From assembly GCF_019127135.1 (NCBI RefSeq), contig NZ_JAHOEA010000003.1:1-64000 (forward strand): a stretch of 64,000 bases of DNA, read 5' to 3'. The number at the start of each line of letters is the position of its first letter. Position 1 is the stretch's first letter. Positions 56,309 to 64,000 of this stretch are shown in pieces. Below the pieces are notes generated by a model. That model was not told where the DNA came from, did no database searches, and saw only the letters and a list, made by a program, of their open reading frames with translations. A program made the translations under genes and the position numbers. The stretch comes from Segatella copri (GTDB lineage: Bacteria; Bacteroidota; Bacteroidia; Bacteroidales; Bacteroidaceae).

Positions 56309-57469
56309 TTATTCGTATTCGAAATCATCGAGGTCGTCAACATCCTCGATTTCATCCTCATCAATATATTCTACTACATCCTCGCCCTCTGCAGCCAGTT
56401 CCTGCTGGAAGCGAGACATATCCTTGTCACGGTGAACAAGCGTATCTTCGGCAGTAATCTCCTGAAGCTTGTTGCTCTCAGAATTGAGTTCCTTCCAGAG
56501 CACATCCTTCAGTTCCTGGATACCCTGTCCGGTAACAGACGAGATGAAGACCACCGGAAGATCGGTAGGCAAGGTTTCCTTGAGCATTTCAATCAGCTCT
56601 TCGTCGAGCAGATCGCACTTGGTGATAGCCAGCACGCGATGCTTGTCGAGCATCTCAGGATTAAAGTTCTCCAGTTCGCCCAGCAATACTTCATATTCTT
56701 TCTTGATGTCGTCAGTATCGCCAGGAACCATGAAGAGCAACAGAGAGTTGCGCTCAATATGACGGAGGAATCGCAAGCCCAAACCTTTTCCTTCGCTCGC
56801 GCCCTCGATGATGCCAGGAATATCAGCCATGACAAAACTCTGGTGATCGCGATAATCTACGATACCCAGCGATGGTTCGAGCGTAGTAAACGGATAGTTT
56901 GCAATCTTAGGACGGGCACTTGATACGGCACTCAGCAAAGTTGACTTACCGGCATTAGGGAAACCTACCAGACCTACATCGGCAAGGAGCTTGAGCTCCA
57001 TGATGATGGTCATCTCCTGCATAGGTTCGCCCGGCTGCGCATAGCGAGGAGCCTGGTTGGTAGAGGTACGGAACTGGAAGTTGCCCAATCCGCCACGACC
57101 GCCCTTGAGGAGCAGAACTTCCTGCCCGTCATAAGCCACATCGCATACAAACTTGCCTGTTTCGGCATTATAAACCACGGTACCGCAAGGCACATCGATA
57201 TAAATATCCTTGCCATCGGTTCCATGACACTTATCACGGCCACCATTTCCACCATGCTCGGCGAAGAAGTGGCGCTGATACTTGAGGTGCAGCAACGTCC
57301 AGTAGTTATGGTTGCCGCGGAGATAGATGCTTCCTCCACGTCCGCCGTCGCCACCGTCTGGACCGCCATTAGGCTGGTACTTTACGTGGCGCAGGTGCAT
57401 GGAGCCCTTGCCACCCTTACCAGAGCGGCATTGTATCTTTACGTAGTCTACGAAATTGGATTCAGCCAT
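56309..57469 (-). CDS. obgE: Obg-family GTPase
   Basis: A 386-residue GTPase of ribosome assembly. Glycine-rich Obg fold at 1-158 ([18 protein letters not shown]), G domain with P-loop GFPNAGKST (169-177), Switch [12 protein letters not shown], and TKCD; the C-terminus is highly acidic ([17 protein letters not shown]). A cytosolic, 50S-associated protein. Located 67 nt downstream of adk with a hairpin between. Confidence 0.96.
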   Translation of the reverse strand: MAESNFVDYVKIQCRSGKGGKGSMHLRHVKYQPNGGPDGGDGGRGGSIYLRGNHNYWTLLHLKYQRHFFAEHGGNGGRDKCHGTDGKDIYIDVPCGTVVYNAETGKFVCDVAYDGQEVLLLKGGRGGLGNFQFRTSTNQAPRYAQPGEPMQEMTIIMELKLLADVGLVGFPNAGKSTLLSAVSSARPKIANYPFTTLEPSLGIVDYRDHQSFVMADIPGIIEGASEGKGLGLRFLRHIERNSLLLFMVPGDTDDIKKEYEVLLGELENFNPEMLDKHRVLAITKCDLLDEELIEMLKETLPTDLPVVFISSVTGQGIQELKDVLWKELNSESNKLQEITAEDTLVHRDKDMSRFQQELAAEGEDVVEYIDEDEIEDVDDLDDFEYE

Positions 57470-57497
57470 TTATTCTTTTCTTTTTATTTAATGAATA

Positions 57498-57525
57498 AAT
57501 CTTCCCCACCATAGCGGGGAAGATT
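57498..57525 (-). terminator. Hairpin after adk
   Basis: AATCTTCCCC / GGGGAAGATT, 10 bp, 8-nt loop. Followed by a T-rich stretch on the minus strand. Confidence 0.65.
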
Positions 57526-57536
57526 CTTTATCTTGA

Positions 57537-58109
57537 TTACAAGTTGTCGATTACATTGCAAACACGTGCGAAGATCTCATCTACAGTACCGAGACCCTCG
57601 ATGTGGTGATGAATGCCTTCCTTCTCATACCAGTCGATGAGCGGAGCAGTCTGTGTATGATAAACATTGAGACGCTTCTTGATAGTCTCCTCGTTATCAT
57701 CAGAACGGCCGCTTTCCTTACCGCGGTTAATCAGGCGAGCCATCAGCTCATCCTCAGGAACTGCCAACTCAATCATCGCAGCAATCTTATGACCACGCTC
57801 AGAAAGCATCTTCTTCAGAGCCTCAGCCTGTGGAGTGGTACGTGGGAAGCCATCGAAGATAACACCAGCGTGATCCTTACCGAAGCTATCGTATACACTT
57901 GCGAGGATGTCAATCATCAACTCGTCTGGAATCAACTGACCATTGTCGATATAACCCTTAGCTGTCTTACCAAGTTCTGTACCGTTTTTGATTTCGTTAC
58001 GAAGTACGTCACCTGTAGAAATGTGACCGAGACCATACTTCTCGATCATCTTGTCGCTCTGTGTGCCTTTACCTGCACCTGGAGCGCCGAAAATTACGAT
58101 ATTTTTCAT
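57537..58109 (-). CDS. adk: Adenylate kinase
   Basis: A 190-residue short-lid enzyme interconverting ATP, AMP and ADP. P-loop GAPGAGKGT at 8-16, DGFPRT, and the lid region INRGKESGRSDDNEETI without zinc cysteines. Last gene of hpt - small membrane protein - adk. Confidence 0.97.
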   Translation of the reverse strand: MKNIVIFGAPGAGKGTQSDKMIEKYGLGHISTGDVLRNEIKNGTELGKTAKGYIDNGQLIPDELMIDILASVYDSFGKDHAGVIFDGFPRTTPQAEALKKMLSERGHKIAAMIELAVPEDELMARLINRGKESGRSDDNEETIKKRLNVYHTQTAPLIDWYEKEGIHHHIEGLGTVDEIFARVCNVIDNL

Positions 58110-58154
58110 TTTTACCTTAATATATATATAAAATATTTATGTTGTGTCAGAAAC

Positions 58155-58259
58155 TTAACTATATTTATTAACCCACTTCTGCCCCTTTGGAGACAAAAGA
58201 ACTGCAAAAACAATTCCAAAGAGAACTGTTACAACGCCTAAGAAAAATAATGCATCCAT
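58155..58259 (-). CDS. 34-residue single-pass membrane protein between hpt and adk
   Basis: A short frame begins ATG 58259, 11 nt after the hpt stop, and ends TAA 58155. It starts MDALFFLGVVTVLFGI, continues hydrophobic to VLLSP and ends KGQKWVNKYS, giving one membrane helix with a basic C-terminal tail. Its position inside the hpt-adk operon and its coding-like layout support a real gene. Function unknown. Confidence 0.6.
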   Translation of the reverse strand: MDALFFLGVVTVLFGIVFAVLLSPKGQKWVNKYS

Positions 58260-58270
58260 TTTATGTCCCC

Positions 58271-58810
58271 CTATTCTTCTACAATCGTGTAGATGTCGCG
58301 GAGATTTCTGCCTTCTTGGTCATAATCTAATCCATATCCTACGATGAAATCGTTAGGAATTTCCATAACAGCATAGTTGATATCAAGATCAACCTTCAAG
58401 TTGCCTGGTTTCACGAGGAGGGAACAAACCTCAACGCTGGCTGGGTTCATCTTCTTCAGGTCTTCAATCATGTGAGCCATGGTGAAACCGGAATCAACGA
58501 TGTCCTCTACGATAACCACGTGGCGGCCTGCCAAATCTTGGTTCAAACCCATCAGAGTCTTCATACTGCCCGTTGAGCTCGTACCTTCGTAAGAAGCATA
58601 CTTCACAAAAGATATTTCGCTAGGTATCGTAATCATTCGCATCAAATCGGCGGCGAAGATAAACGCACCATTCAACACTGCCAGAAAAACAGGTTTCTTG
58701 CCTGCATAATCCTGGTTGATACGGTCGGCCACGACCTGTACTTTCTTCAGAATCTCAGCCTCAGGAATCGATGTCTTGAAGCTCTTATCCTTGATCTTTA
58801 CTATGCTCAT
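58271..58810 (-). CDS. hpt: Hypoxanthine phosphoribosyltransferase
   Basis: A 179-residue purine salvage enzyme joining PRPP with hypoxanthine or guanine. PRPP motif VVIVEDIVDSGFTM at about 96-109, FIVGYGLDYDQEGRNL near the end for base binding, and SYEGTSSTG-like flexible loop (YASYEGTSSTG). Cytosolic. Confidence 0.95.
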   Translation of the reverse strand: MSIVKIKDKSFKTSIPEAEILKKVQVVADRINQDYAGKKPVFLAVLNGAFIFAADLMRMITIPSEISFVKYASYEGTSSTGSMKTLMGLNQDLAGRHVVIVEDIVDSGFTMAHMIEDLKKMNPASVEVCSLLVKPGNLKVDLDINYAVMEIPNDFIVGYGLDYDQEGRNLRDIYTIVEE

Positions 58811-58836
58811 AGTCTGTTCTATAATAATATTTTCTG

Positions 58837-58844
58837 CAAAATTA
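58837..58844 (-). promoter_or_regulatory. -7 box TAATTTTG of hpt
   Basis: TAATTTTG on the minus strand, 26 nt before ATG 58810. Confidence 0.6.
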
Positions 58845-58887
58845 CGAAAAAAACATGAAACTTCGTGCTTTCATCAACTATTTTTTG

Positions 58888-58895
58888 TACTTTTG
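58888..58895 (+). promoter_or_regulatory. -7 box TACTTTTG of nnr
   Basis: TACTTTTG, about 80 nt before ATG 58977, divergent from hpt. Confidence 0.55.
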
Positions 58896-58976
58896 CATGA
58901 AAATAACCGTTTATCTGCATGAGTTGACAAATTATCACGACAGTTCGCGCAGATAATACTAAGATTATCAGATAAT

Positions 58977-60491
58977 ATGAAGATTTTCACAAGCGCTCAG
59001 ATTCATGAGTTGGATAAATACACCATTGAGCACGAACCTATCAGTTCGCTCAACCTGATGGAACGTGCAGCCAAAGCGCTGACACGTGCCATAAAAGAGG
59101 AATGGTCTAACCGCACTCCAGTAGTTGTCTTCGCCGGTCCGGGTAATAACGGCGGCGATGCGCTTGCTGTGGCGAGAATGCTCAGCGAGGATGGATATGA
59201 TGTAAGTGTATACCTCTTTAATGTACAGAATAAACTGTCGGCAGACTGTCTTGCCAACAAGAAGCGTCTGCTGGATGCAAAGAGAGTGAAATTTACTGAG
59301 ATTACCACCAACCTGGACCCTCCCAAGCTGAATGCAGAAATGCTGGTGGTGGACGGACTCTTTGGAAGCGGACTCAACAAACCATTGGCTGGCGGATTCG
59401 CTGCGATGGTGAAATATATCAACCAGAGTCCTGCCAAGGTAGTAAGCATCGATATTCCTTCGGGACTGATGACCGAGGACAATTCCTATAATATCCATGC
59501 CAACATCATCCGTGCCAGTCTGACCCTTACCCTGCAGCAGAAGAAACTGTCGATGCTGATGGCGGATAACCAGCAGTACCTGGGCAGACTGCGCGTGCTC
59601 GACATCCGACTTTCCCAGGAATTCATCCAGAACACGGAGTGCCGGTGCCGCATACTCGAAGAGAACGACATCCGTCCACTCCTAAAATCGCGCAGCGACT
59701 TTGCCCATAAAGGCAGCATGGGTAATGCGCTGCTCATAGCGGGAAGTTACGGCATGAGCGGTGCTTCGGTATTAGCCACCAAGGCTTGTCTGAGAACCGG
59801 TGCGGGCAAGGTTACAGCCCATACCCCAAAACGGAATTATGAAATCATGCAGATTTCGGTACCTGAAGCGGTACTGCAGATGGATGCTGAAGAAACCATA
59901 TTCAGCGAACCGGTAGATACAGAGATGTTCGATGCGCTGGGCGTAGGTCCCGGATTGGGACAGAACGAGACAACAGCCATCGCCCTCATCGCCCAACTGC
60001 GCCGTGCAACCTGTCCGCTCGTCATTGATGCCGATGCGCTCAATATTCTTTCCAGCCACAGGGCGTGGATGCAGCAGTTGCCAAAGAATATCATCATGAC
60101 TCCTCATCCGAAGGAGTTCGACCGGCTTGCCGGAAATGCGAGCAGCAGCTGTACCGAAAGACTGATGAAGGCAAGCGAACTGGCTGAACGCCTCCAGGCA
60201 TACATTATATTAAAGGGACATTATTCTGCACTCTGCCACCCTGACGGAAAGATTGACTTCTGCAGTACGGGCAACAGCGGTATGGCTACAGCAGGCAGCG
60301 GTGATGTGCTGACTGGTATCATCACCGGTCTTCTGGCAAGAGGATACAAACAGGAAGATGCCTGTCGACTGGGTATGCATCTTCATGGTCTGGCAGGCGA
60401 TCTTGCTGCTAAAGATCTGGGCAAAGAGAGCCTCATCGCCAGCGACATCATCCAGTATCTTCCGAAAGCATTCCTCAGATTGGAAGAATAA
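58977..60491 (+). CDS. nnr: Bifunctional NAD(P)HX epimerase / ADP-dependent dehydratase
   Basis: A 504-residue repair enzyme for hydrated NAD(P)H. N-terminal YjeF_N epimerase domain (GPGNNGGDALAVARML, VVDGLFGSGLNKPL, SIDIPSGL) to about 215. C-terminal ribokinase-like dehydratase (HKGSMGNALLIAGSYGMSGA, MTPHPKEFDRLAG, MATAGSGDVLTGIITG). Both halves look complete. Confidence 0.95.
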   Translation: MKIFTSAQIHELDKYTIEHEPISSLNLMERAAKALTRAIKEEWSNRTPVVVFAGPGNNGGDALAVARMLSEDGYDVSVYLFNVQNKLSADCLANKKRLLDAKRVKFTEITTNLDPPKLNAEMLVVDGLFGSGLNKPLAGGFAAMVKYINQSPAKVVSIDIPSGLMTEDNSYNIHANIIRASLTLTLQQKKLSMLMADNQQYLGRLRVLDIRLSQEFIQNTECRCRILEENDIRPLLKSRSDFAHKGSMGNALLIAGSYGMSGASVLATKACLRTGAGKVTAHTPKRNYEIMQISVPEAVLQMDAEETIFSEPVDTEMFDALGVGPGLGQNETTAIALIAQLRRATCPLVIDADALNILSSHRAWMQQLPKNIIMTPHPKEFDRLAGNASSSCTERLMKASELAERLQAYIILKGHYSALCHPDGKIDFCSTGNSGMATAGSGDVLTGIITGLLARGYKQEDACRLGMHLHGLAGDLAAKDLGKESLIASDIIQYLPKAFLRLEE

Positions 60492-60515
60492 TTATCTGGG
60501 AATAAGAATATCCAT

Positions 60516-60546
60516 AAAAGTCAGGAGCTCTCGGCTCCTGACTTTT
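60516..60546. terminator. Bidirectional terminator overlapping the regulator's stop
   Basis: AAAAGTCAGGAGC / GCTCCTGACTTTT, perfect 13 bp, 5-nt loop. The stop codon of the LuxR-type gene lies inside one arm. Confidence 0.85.
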
Positions 60547-61528
60547 TTACTTGTTTCTGCGCATCATAGAACCTTACTTCCAAGGTTCTCCTTAAATCAT
60601 CACGACGGTCCATATTCAACTTTTTGCGAATATGGCAACGCTGGCTGGTGATATTTGATTCACTCTTATTGAGTTTTGCACAAATTTCCTTTAAAGTCCG
60701 CCCCTGGAGAATCAGCTTGCATATTTCTTTTTCGCTGAACGTAAGACCATCACAAACCTGATCCCACGCCACTCTATCCAATTCTTCATTAAACAGATGT
60801 TCAGAAGCATGGGTAATAATCTTCTCCCGGACATCAGGAGTCAGCCGCTTCATCAGGCTTTCTGCTGCTTCCAGTTCATTATCCTTCAAATCGGCAAGCA
60901 TATTCAACGCCTTGTTTTCAACCCGAGCCATCCGTTTCGGCTGGCGCAATCCCTTGGTTACAATACTCATATTATATACTGCCACATAAACCAGCATCAT
61001 GAAACCCAGGAAAACAGTCTTCATACTGAACAGAGCTGGCATAAGCGGAGTGCTGAACAGGTATATCAGCAACATCGGTATCATACCCACCGTGATGATG
61101 GTGCAAGTCTTATACAAGGTTTGGCTCAACGCTGTAATAGCCAGGATAAAGACGACAAACAGGTTGCAGATAACGCTCAAATTATCATTAGCAAAACCGA
61201 AATTGATGCAAAATACGCTATCAAGAGCCAGTTTGGCGAACATCAGAAGATAAAGAGAAGAGATACCCTTCACGAAAGCTATCTTCCGTTTCCAGATCAG
61301 GAACTGCAGGATGCAGAACACGAATGTATGCAAGCCACAGAGGCTTAAACCATAAGGTTCTTTCACCAGCAGAAAGAGCATAATATGATAAGGTATGATA
61401 ACCAGCTCGCTTATCGTCAAAAGTAGAAAGGCGATAATGCGTCGGCGGTCTACCACACCACAATATTGAGGGCATAAATGATGCTCAACCCTCACAATCA
61501 GATTTACAATGTCATTCTTCAGTTTCAT
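60521..61528 (-). CDS. Membrane-bound LuxR-type transcriptional regulator
   Basis: A 335-residue protein with about six membrane segments in residues 28-195 (IIAFLLLTISELVIIPY, VFLGFMMLVYVAVYNMS), a helical linker and a GerE/LuxR HTH at about 265-320 (LTFSEKEICKLILQGRTLKE, KLNKSESNITSQRCHIRKKL). It has no receiver domain. This layout occurs in Bacteroidetes, next to surface-structure genes. It is divergent from the DUF3575/DUF3868 operon, which it may control; that is inference. Confidence 0.8.
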   Translation of the reverse strand: MKLKNDIVNLIVRVEHHLCPQYCGVVDRRRIIAFLLLTISELVIIPYHIMLFLLVKEPYGLSLCGLHTFVFCILQFLIWKRKIAFVKGISSLYLLMFAKLALDSVFCINFGFANDNLSVICNLFVVFILAITALSQTLYKTCTIITVGMIPMLLIYLFSTPLMPALFSMKTVFLGFMMLVYVAVYNMSIVTKGLRQPKRMARVENKALNMLADLKDNELEAAESLMKRLTPDVREKIITHASEHLFNEELDRVAWDQVCDGLTFSEKEICKLILQGRTLKEICAKLNKSESNITSQRCHIRKKLNMDRRDDLRRTLEVRFYDAQKQVKKSGAESS

Positions 61529-61630
61529 TTCGTATTGGTTATTTTCTTAAATCTTACTGATACTTTCGTAAGTCAAACGGCTCTTTTTCTAGGAAATTGC
61601 CATTTTTTAGGGAATTATCGATTTCGGCTG

Positions 61631-61638
61631 CAAAATTA
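61631..61638 (-). promoter_or_regulatory. -7 box TAATTTTG of the LuxR-type gene
   Basis: TAATTTTG on the minus strand, about 100 nt before ATG 61528. Confidence 0.5.
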
Positions 61639-61762
61639 CAAATAATATCATAGATTCGTGTTCAAATATCAGAAAATCGTGCAATTTTAACGATTTTAAG
61701 CATAAATCAGTGTACTATTTTGCTAAAAAGAGCATTTTTCAGTATTTTTCAGTGCTAAAAAG

Positions 61763-61794
61763 TTTGGTCGTCTTAAATATTCACTATACTTTTG
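61763..61794 (+). promoter_or_regulatory. Full -33/-7 promoter of the fimbria-type operon
   Basis: TTTG at 61763-61766, exactly 20 nt, TACTTTTG at 61787-61794: the textbook Bacteroidetes promoter. The leader to ATG 62007 is about 205 nt and repeats the words TTGAAAGTAAAC and GTAACTTCAGG without clear hairpins. Confidence 0.75.
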
Positions 61795-62006
61795 CAACCG
61801 TAAACCAAAAATTTGAGATACAGATGAGCTAAAAAGTAAGTTGAAAGTAAACTGAAAGGAAAAAGAAAGCAGTTGAAAGTAAACTTCAGGAAACAAGAGT
61901 TCTCAGTAACTTCAGGTATTGGTAATTATTATAATAAAGAGTATAAGTAAGTAAAAGGTGATTCTAAATCATTCAATGTATTTTTTCAATAAAAATTAAT
62001 TGAGGT

Positions 62007-62600
62007 ATGAAGAATATGAAGAAAAGGATTTTAATTGCGTTAGTGGCACTCGGCAGTCTTATCTGTCCTGCTCTAGCGCAGAAAGCAGCGGTAAAGACCA
62101 ACTTGCTGTATGATGCAACGACAACCATGAACTTGGGTGTTGAATTCGGTCTTTCCCCAAAATGGACACTTGACGTATCCGGAAACTACAATCCTTGGAC
62201 GTTTTCAAAGAACAAGAAATGGAAACACTGGCTCGTTCAGCCAGAGGCCAGATACTGGTTCTGTAACAAAATGATGGGTTCATTCATCGGCTTCCATGCC
62301 TTGGGTGGATCTCACAACATCGGTGGCATGGATCTTGACTTCAAGTTCCTGGGCACTGATTTCTCTAAACTGAAAGACTATCGGTATGAAGGATGGTTTA
62401 TCGGTGCAGGTGTAGCTTACGGCTACGCTTGGGCTCTCTCGAAACATTGGAATTTGGAAGCAGAACTTGGCGTAGGCTATATCTACTCTAAGGCAGATAA
62501 GTTTAACTGTGCACAATGCGGAGATAAACTTGAAGATGACAAGGCACACAACTATGTGGGCCCGACGAAAGCTGCCCTCAACTTAGTGTATGTTTTTTAA
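62007..62600 (+). CDS. DUF3575 outer-membrane beta-barrel protein
   Basis: A 197-residue exported protein with signal peptide ending LICPALAQ. KTNLLYDATTTMNLGVEFGL is the DUF3575 signature, and alternating strands with aromatic girdles (WTLDVSGNYNPWTF, YRYEGWFIGAGVAYGYAW) point to an 8-strand barrel. In Bacteroidales such genes precede FimA/Mfa-type fimbria genes. Followed 12 nt later by a DUF3868 protein. Confidence 0.85.
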   Translation: MKNMKKRILIALVALGSLICPALAQKAAVKTNLLYDATTTMNLGVEFGLSPKWTLDVSGNYNPWTFSKNKKWKHWLVQPEARYWFCNKMMGSFIGFHALGGSHNIGGMDLDFKFLGTDFSKLKDYRYEGWFIGAGVAYGYAWALSKHWNLEAELGVGYIYSKADKFNCAQCGDKLEDDKAHNYVGPTKAALNLVYVF

Positions 62601-62612
62601 AAAGAATCTGTC

Positions 62613-64000
62613 ATGAATACATATAATATAATAGGTAGTATGTTCGGAGCCTTGCTTATCGCTCTTCCTATATCAGCCGATAATACCCAGCAGGCTTACA
62701 AGAATCTGAAAATCCAGAATAAGGCAATCAGAAAGGTTGGCAACCAGGTGAAAGTGGCTATGGACTTGAATCTCGACCAAATTCAGCTTGCCAGCAACAA
62801 TGGTCTCATCTATACCCCAATGATCCTCAACGAAAAGGATACACTTTTCATGCCGAGCGTTGAGGTGATGGGTAAAAAGAGATATATTTACTATCAGCGT
62901 AACCAGAAAACGGCTACGGCAAACCCACTCATCGTAGCACTCCGTAAGAACAAGACAGCACAGACGCTTCATTATGAATATGACGCTCCGTTCTGCGACT
63001 GGATGAAGAACTCAAACTTCGCCATCAGCAATGATGCCTGTGGCTGCAACCAGCAACTTCTCGACGAAGGTATTCTGAATCCGGAAGGACGTGCATTCGC
63101 TACTCCGAAGAATCTCTTCAACGCTTATGTACAGCCTAAGGCAGAAGCCGTAAAGGCAAGAAAGGAGAATGGTTCTGCCCGTTTGAACTTCAAGGTGAAC
63201 AAATGGGATATCCTGTACGATTTGGGCAACAATGCCAGAGAATTGGATAATATCCGCAAGACGCTCGACCTTGTAAAGAACGATTCGGATGTTACCATCA
63301 CCAAGATAACCCTCCACGGCTATGCATCACCAGATGGCGGATATGCCAACAACAACAAGTTGTCGCTTAACCGTACACAGGCGCTTTTGCAGCATATTCT
63401 GAAGACCTATCCAATTTCTTCAAAACTGTTTGCGACCACAGCTACAGCGGAAGACTGGGCGGGAACCATTAAGTATGTAAAAGAGAATGATATTCCTCAG
63501 AAGGAAGCTGCACTTGAGATCATCAACAGCAACATGAAGCCAGATGCCAAAGAGAAAGCATTGCTCAAGAAGGCTCCTCAGGCTTATCACCATCTCCTGC
63601 AGAATGTATGGCCATCACTTCGCCGTACCGATTATACGATAGAATATGATGTTCAGGCATTCAATGTAGAAAAGGCTAAAGAGGTTATCAAGACCCGTCC
63701 TCAGAAGCTCTCTCTCCAGGAGATGTATCTGGTAGCGCAGACTTATCCTAAGGGTAGCGACGAATTCAACAATGTATTCGACATCGCTGTAAGAATGTTC
63801 CCTGAAGATAAACTTGCCAATCTCAATGCAGCCTCAGCAGCCATCGAACGTGGCGACAAGGTGAGTGCAGAGAAATATCTCCTGAAAGCAGGCGACAGCG
63901 CCGAGGCAAACAATGCCCGCGGTTGTCTAGCTGCCATGAAGGAAGACTATCAGACAGCCAAGCAATACTTTGAGAAAGCTGTTGCCGGCGGTTTGAAGGA
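62613..64000 (+). CDS. DUF3868 / OmpA-like protein with TPR, cut by the window end
   Basis: An open frame from ATG 62613 to the edge (462 codons, no stop). A signal peptide (FGALLIALPISA) leads into a DUF3868 domain (RKVGNQVKVAMDLNLDQIQL, YTPMILNEKDTLFMPSVEV). An OmpA-like part follows (TKITLHGYASPDG, NNNKLSLNRTQALLQHI) and then TPR-like helices (AASAAIERGDKVSAEKYLL, YQTAKQYFEKAV). DUF3868 proteins sit in fimbria assembly operons of Bacteroidales. Confidence 0.85.
   Translation, partial: MNTYNIIGSMFGALLIALPISADNTQQAYKNLKIQNKAIRKVGNQVKVAMDLNLDQIQLASNNGLIYTPMILNEKDTLFMPSVEVMGKKRYIYYQRNQKTATANPLIVALRKNKTAQTLHYEYDAPFCDWMKNSNFAISNDACGCNQQLLDEGILNPEGRAFATPKNLFNAYVQPKAEAVKARKENGSARLNFKVNKWDILYDLGNNARELDNIRKTLDLVKNDSDVTITKITLHGYASPDGGYANNNKLSLNRTQALLQHILKTYPISSKLFATTATAEDWAGTIKYVKENDIPQKEAALEIINSNMKPDAKEKALLKKAPQAYHHLLQNVWPSLRRTDYTIEYDVQAFNVEKAKEVIKTRPQKLSLQEMYLVAQTYPKGSDEFNNVFDIAVRMFPEDKLANLNAASAAIERGDKVSAEKYLLKAGDSAEANNARGCLAAMKEDYQTAKQYFEKAVAGGLK

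Overview
The window is a chromosomal segment of a gut Bacteroidales bacterium, most like the Prevotella/Segatella copri group. Reasons: nearly every gene start is preceded by the Bacteroidetes -7 box TAnnTTTG, there are two tandem SusC/SusD pairs, a hybrid two-component regulator, many secreted glycosidases, AAA/DUF4143 ATPases, an Rpn-family nuclease and a DUF3575/DUF3868 fimbrial-type locus. No tRNA, rRNA, complete IS or CRISPR array was seen. The species is inferred, not shown.

Region 1 (1-1850) holds a DUF4143 ATPase with an inverted-repeat promoter and a 32-codon remnant of an AAA-ATPase_like gene. Region 2 (1852-49589) is a large xylan-utilisation locus. It holds a five-gene minus-strand operon (GH3, GH43-GH8 fusion, unknown secreted protein, GH43, GH31), a divergent CE6-CE1 esterase, another GH43, a CBM-like protein plus a CE1-like esterase, a TolB-like lipoprotein plus DUF6057 membrane protein, the core xus-like operon (SusC-SusD-SusC-SusD-lipoprotein-GH10), a GH5, the hybrid regulator (HTCS) and a last GH43. 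Two DUF4143 ATPases and an accessory island (14016-17976: Rpn nuclease, 22-nt repeat arrays, repeated terminator hairpins, a decayed esterase copy, a DUF1593 protein) interrupt it. Region 3 (49678-61528) is mostly housekeeping: split 5'-nucleotidase, rplS, AICAR transformylase, M23 peptidase, pgeF, obgE, adk, hpt, nnr and a membrane LuxR-type regulator. Region 4 (61529-64000) starts a fimbria-associated operon that runs off the window.

How the PUL works (inferred from families): surface GH10 and GH5 cut xylan, the SusC/SusD pairs and the lipoprotein bind and import oligosaccharides, CE6/CE1 esterases remove acetyl and feruloyl groups, GH43 enzymes remove arabinose or xylose, and GH8, GH3 and GH31 finish the oligosaccharides. 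The periplasmic propeller of the HTCS senses a product and its AraC domain activates transcription.

The most interesting signal is a shared promoter architecture. Eight promoters carry the same 25-bp element (consensus AAAGTATTTGTTAC, 7 nt, AAAG). In seven it sits exactly 20 nt upstream of TAnnTTTG; five of the eight carry a second TTTGnTAC-like half-site exactly 21 bp away, and one has three. This looks like the operator of the HTCS and defines its regulon from sequence alone. Second are 22-nt-period noncoding arrays and duplicated hairpins around the Rpn gene, and the habit of all three DUF4143 ATPase genes of carrying repeats over their own promoters.
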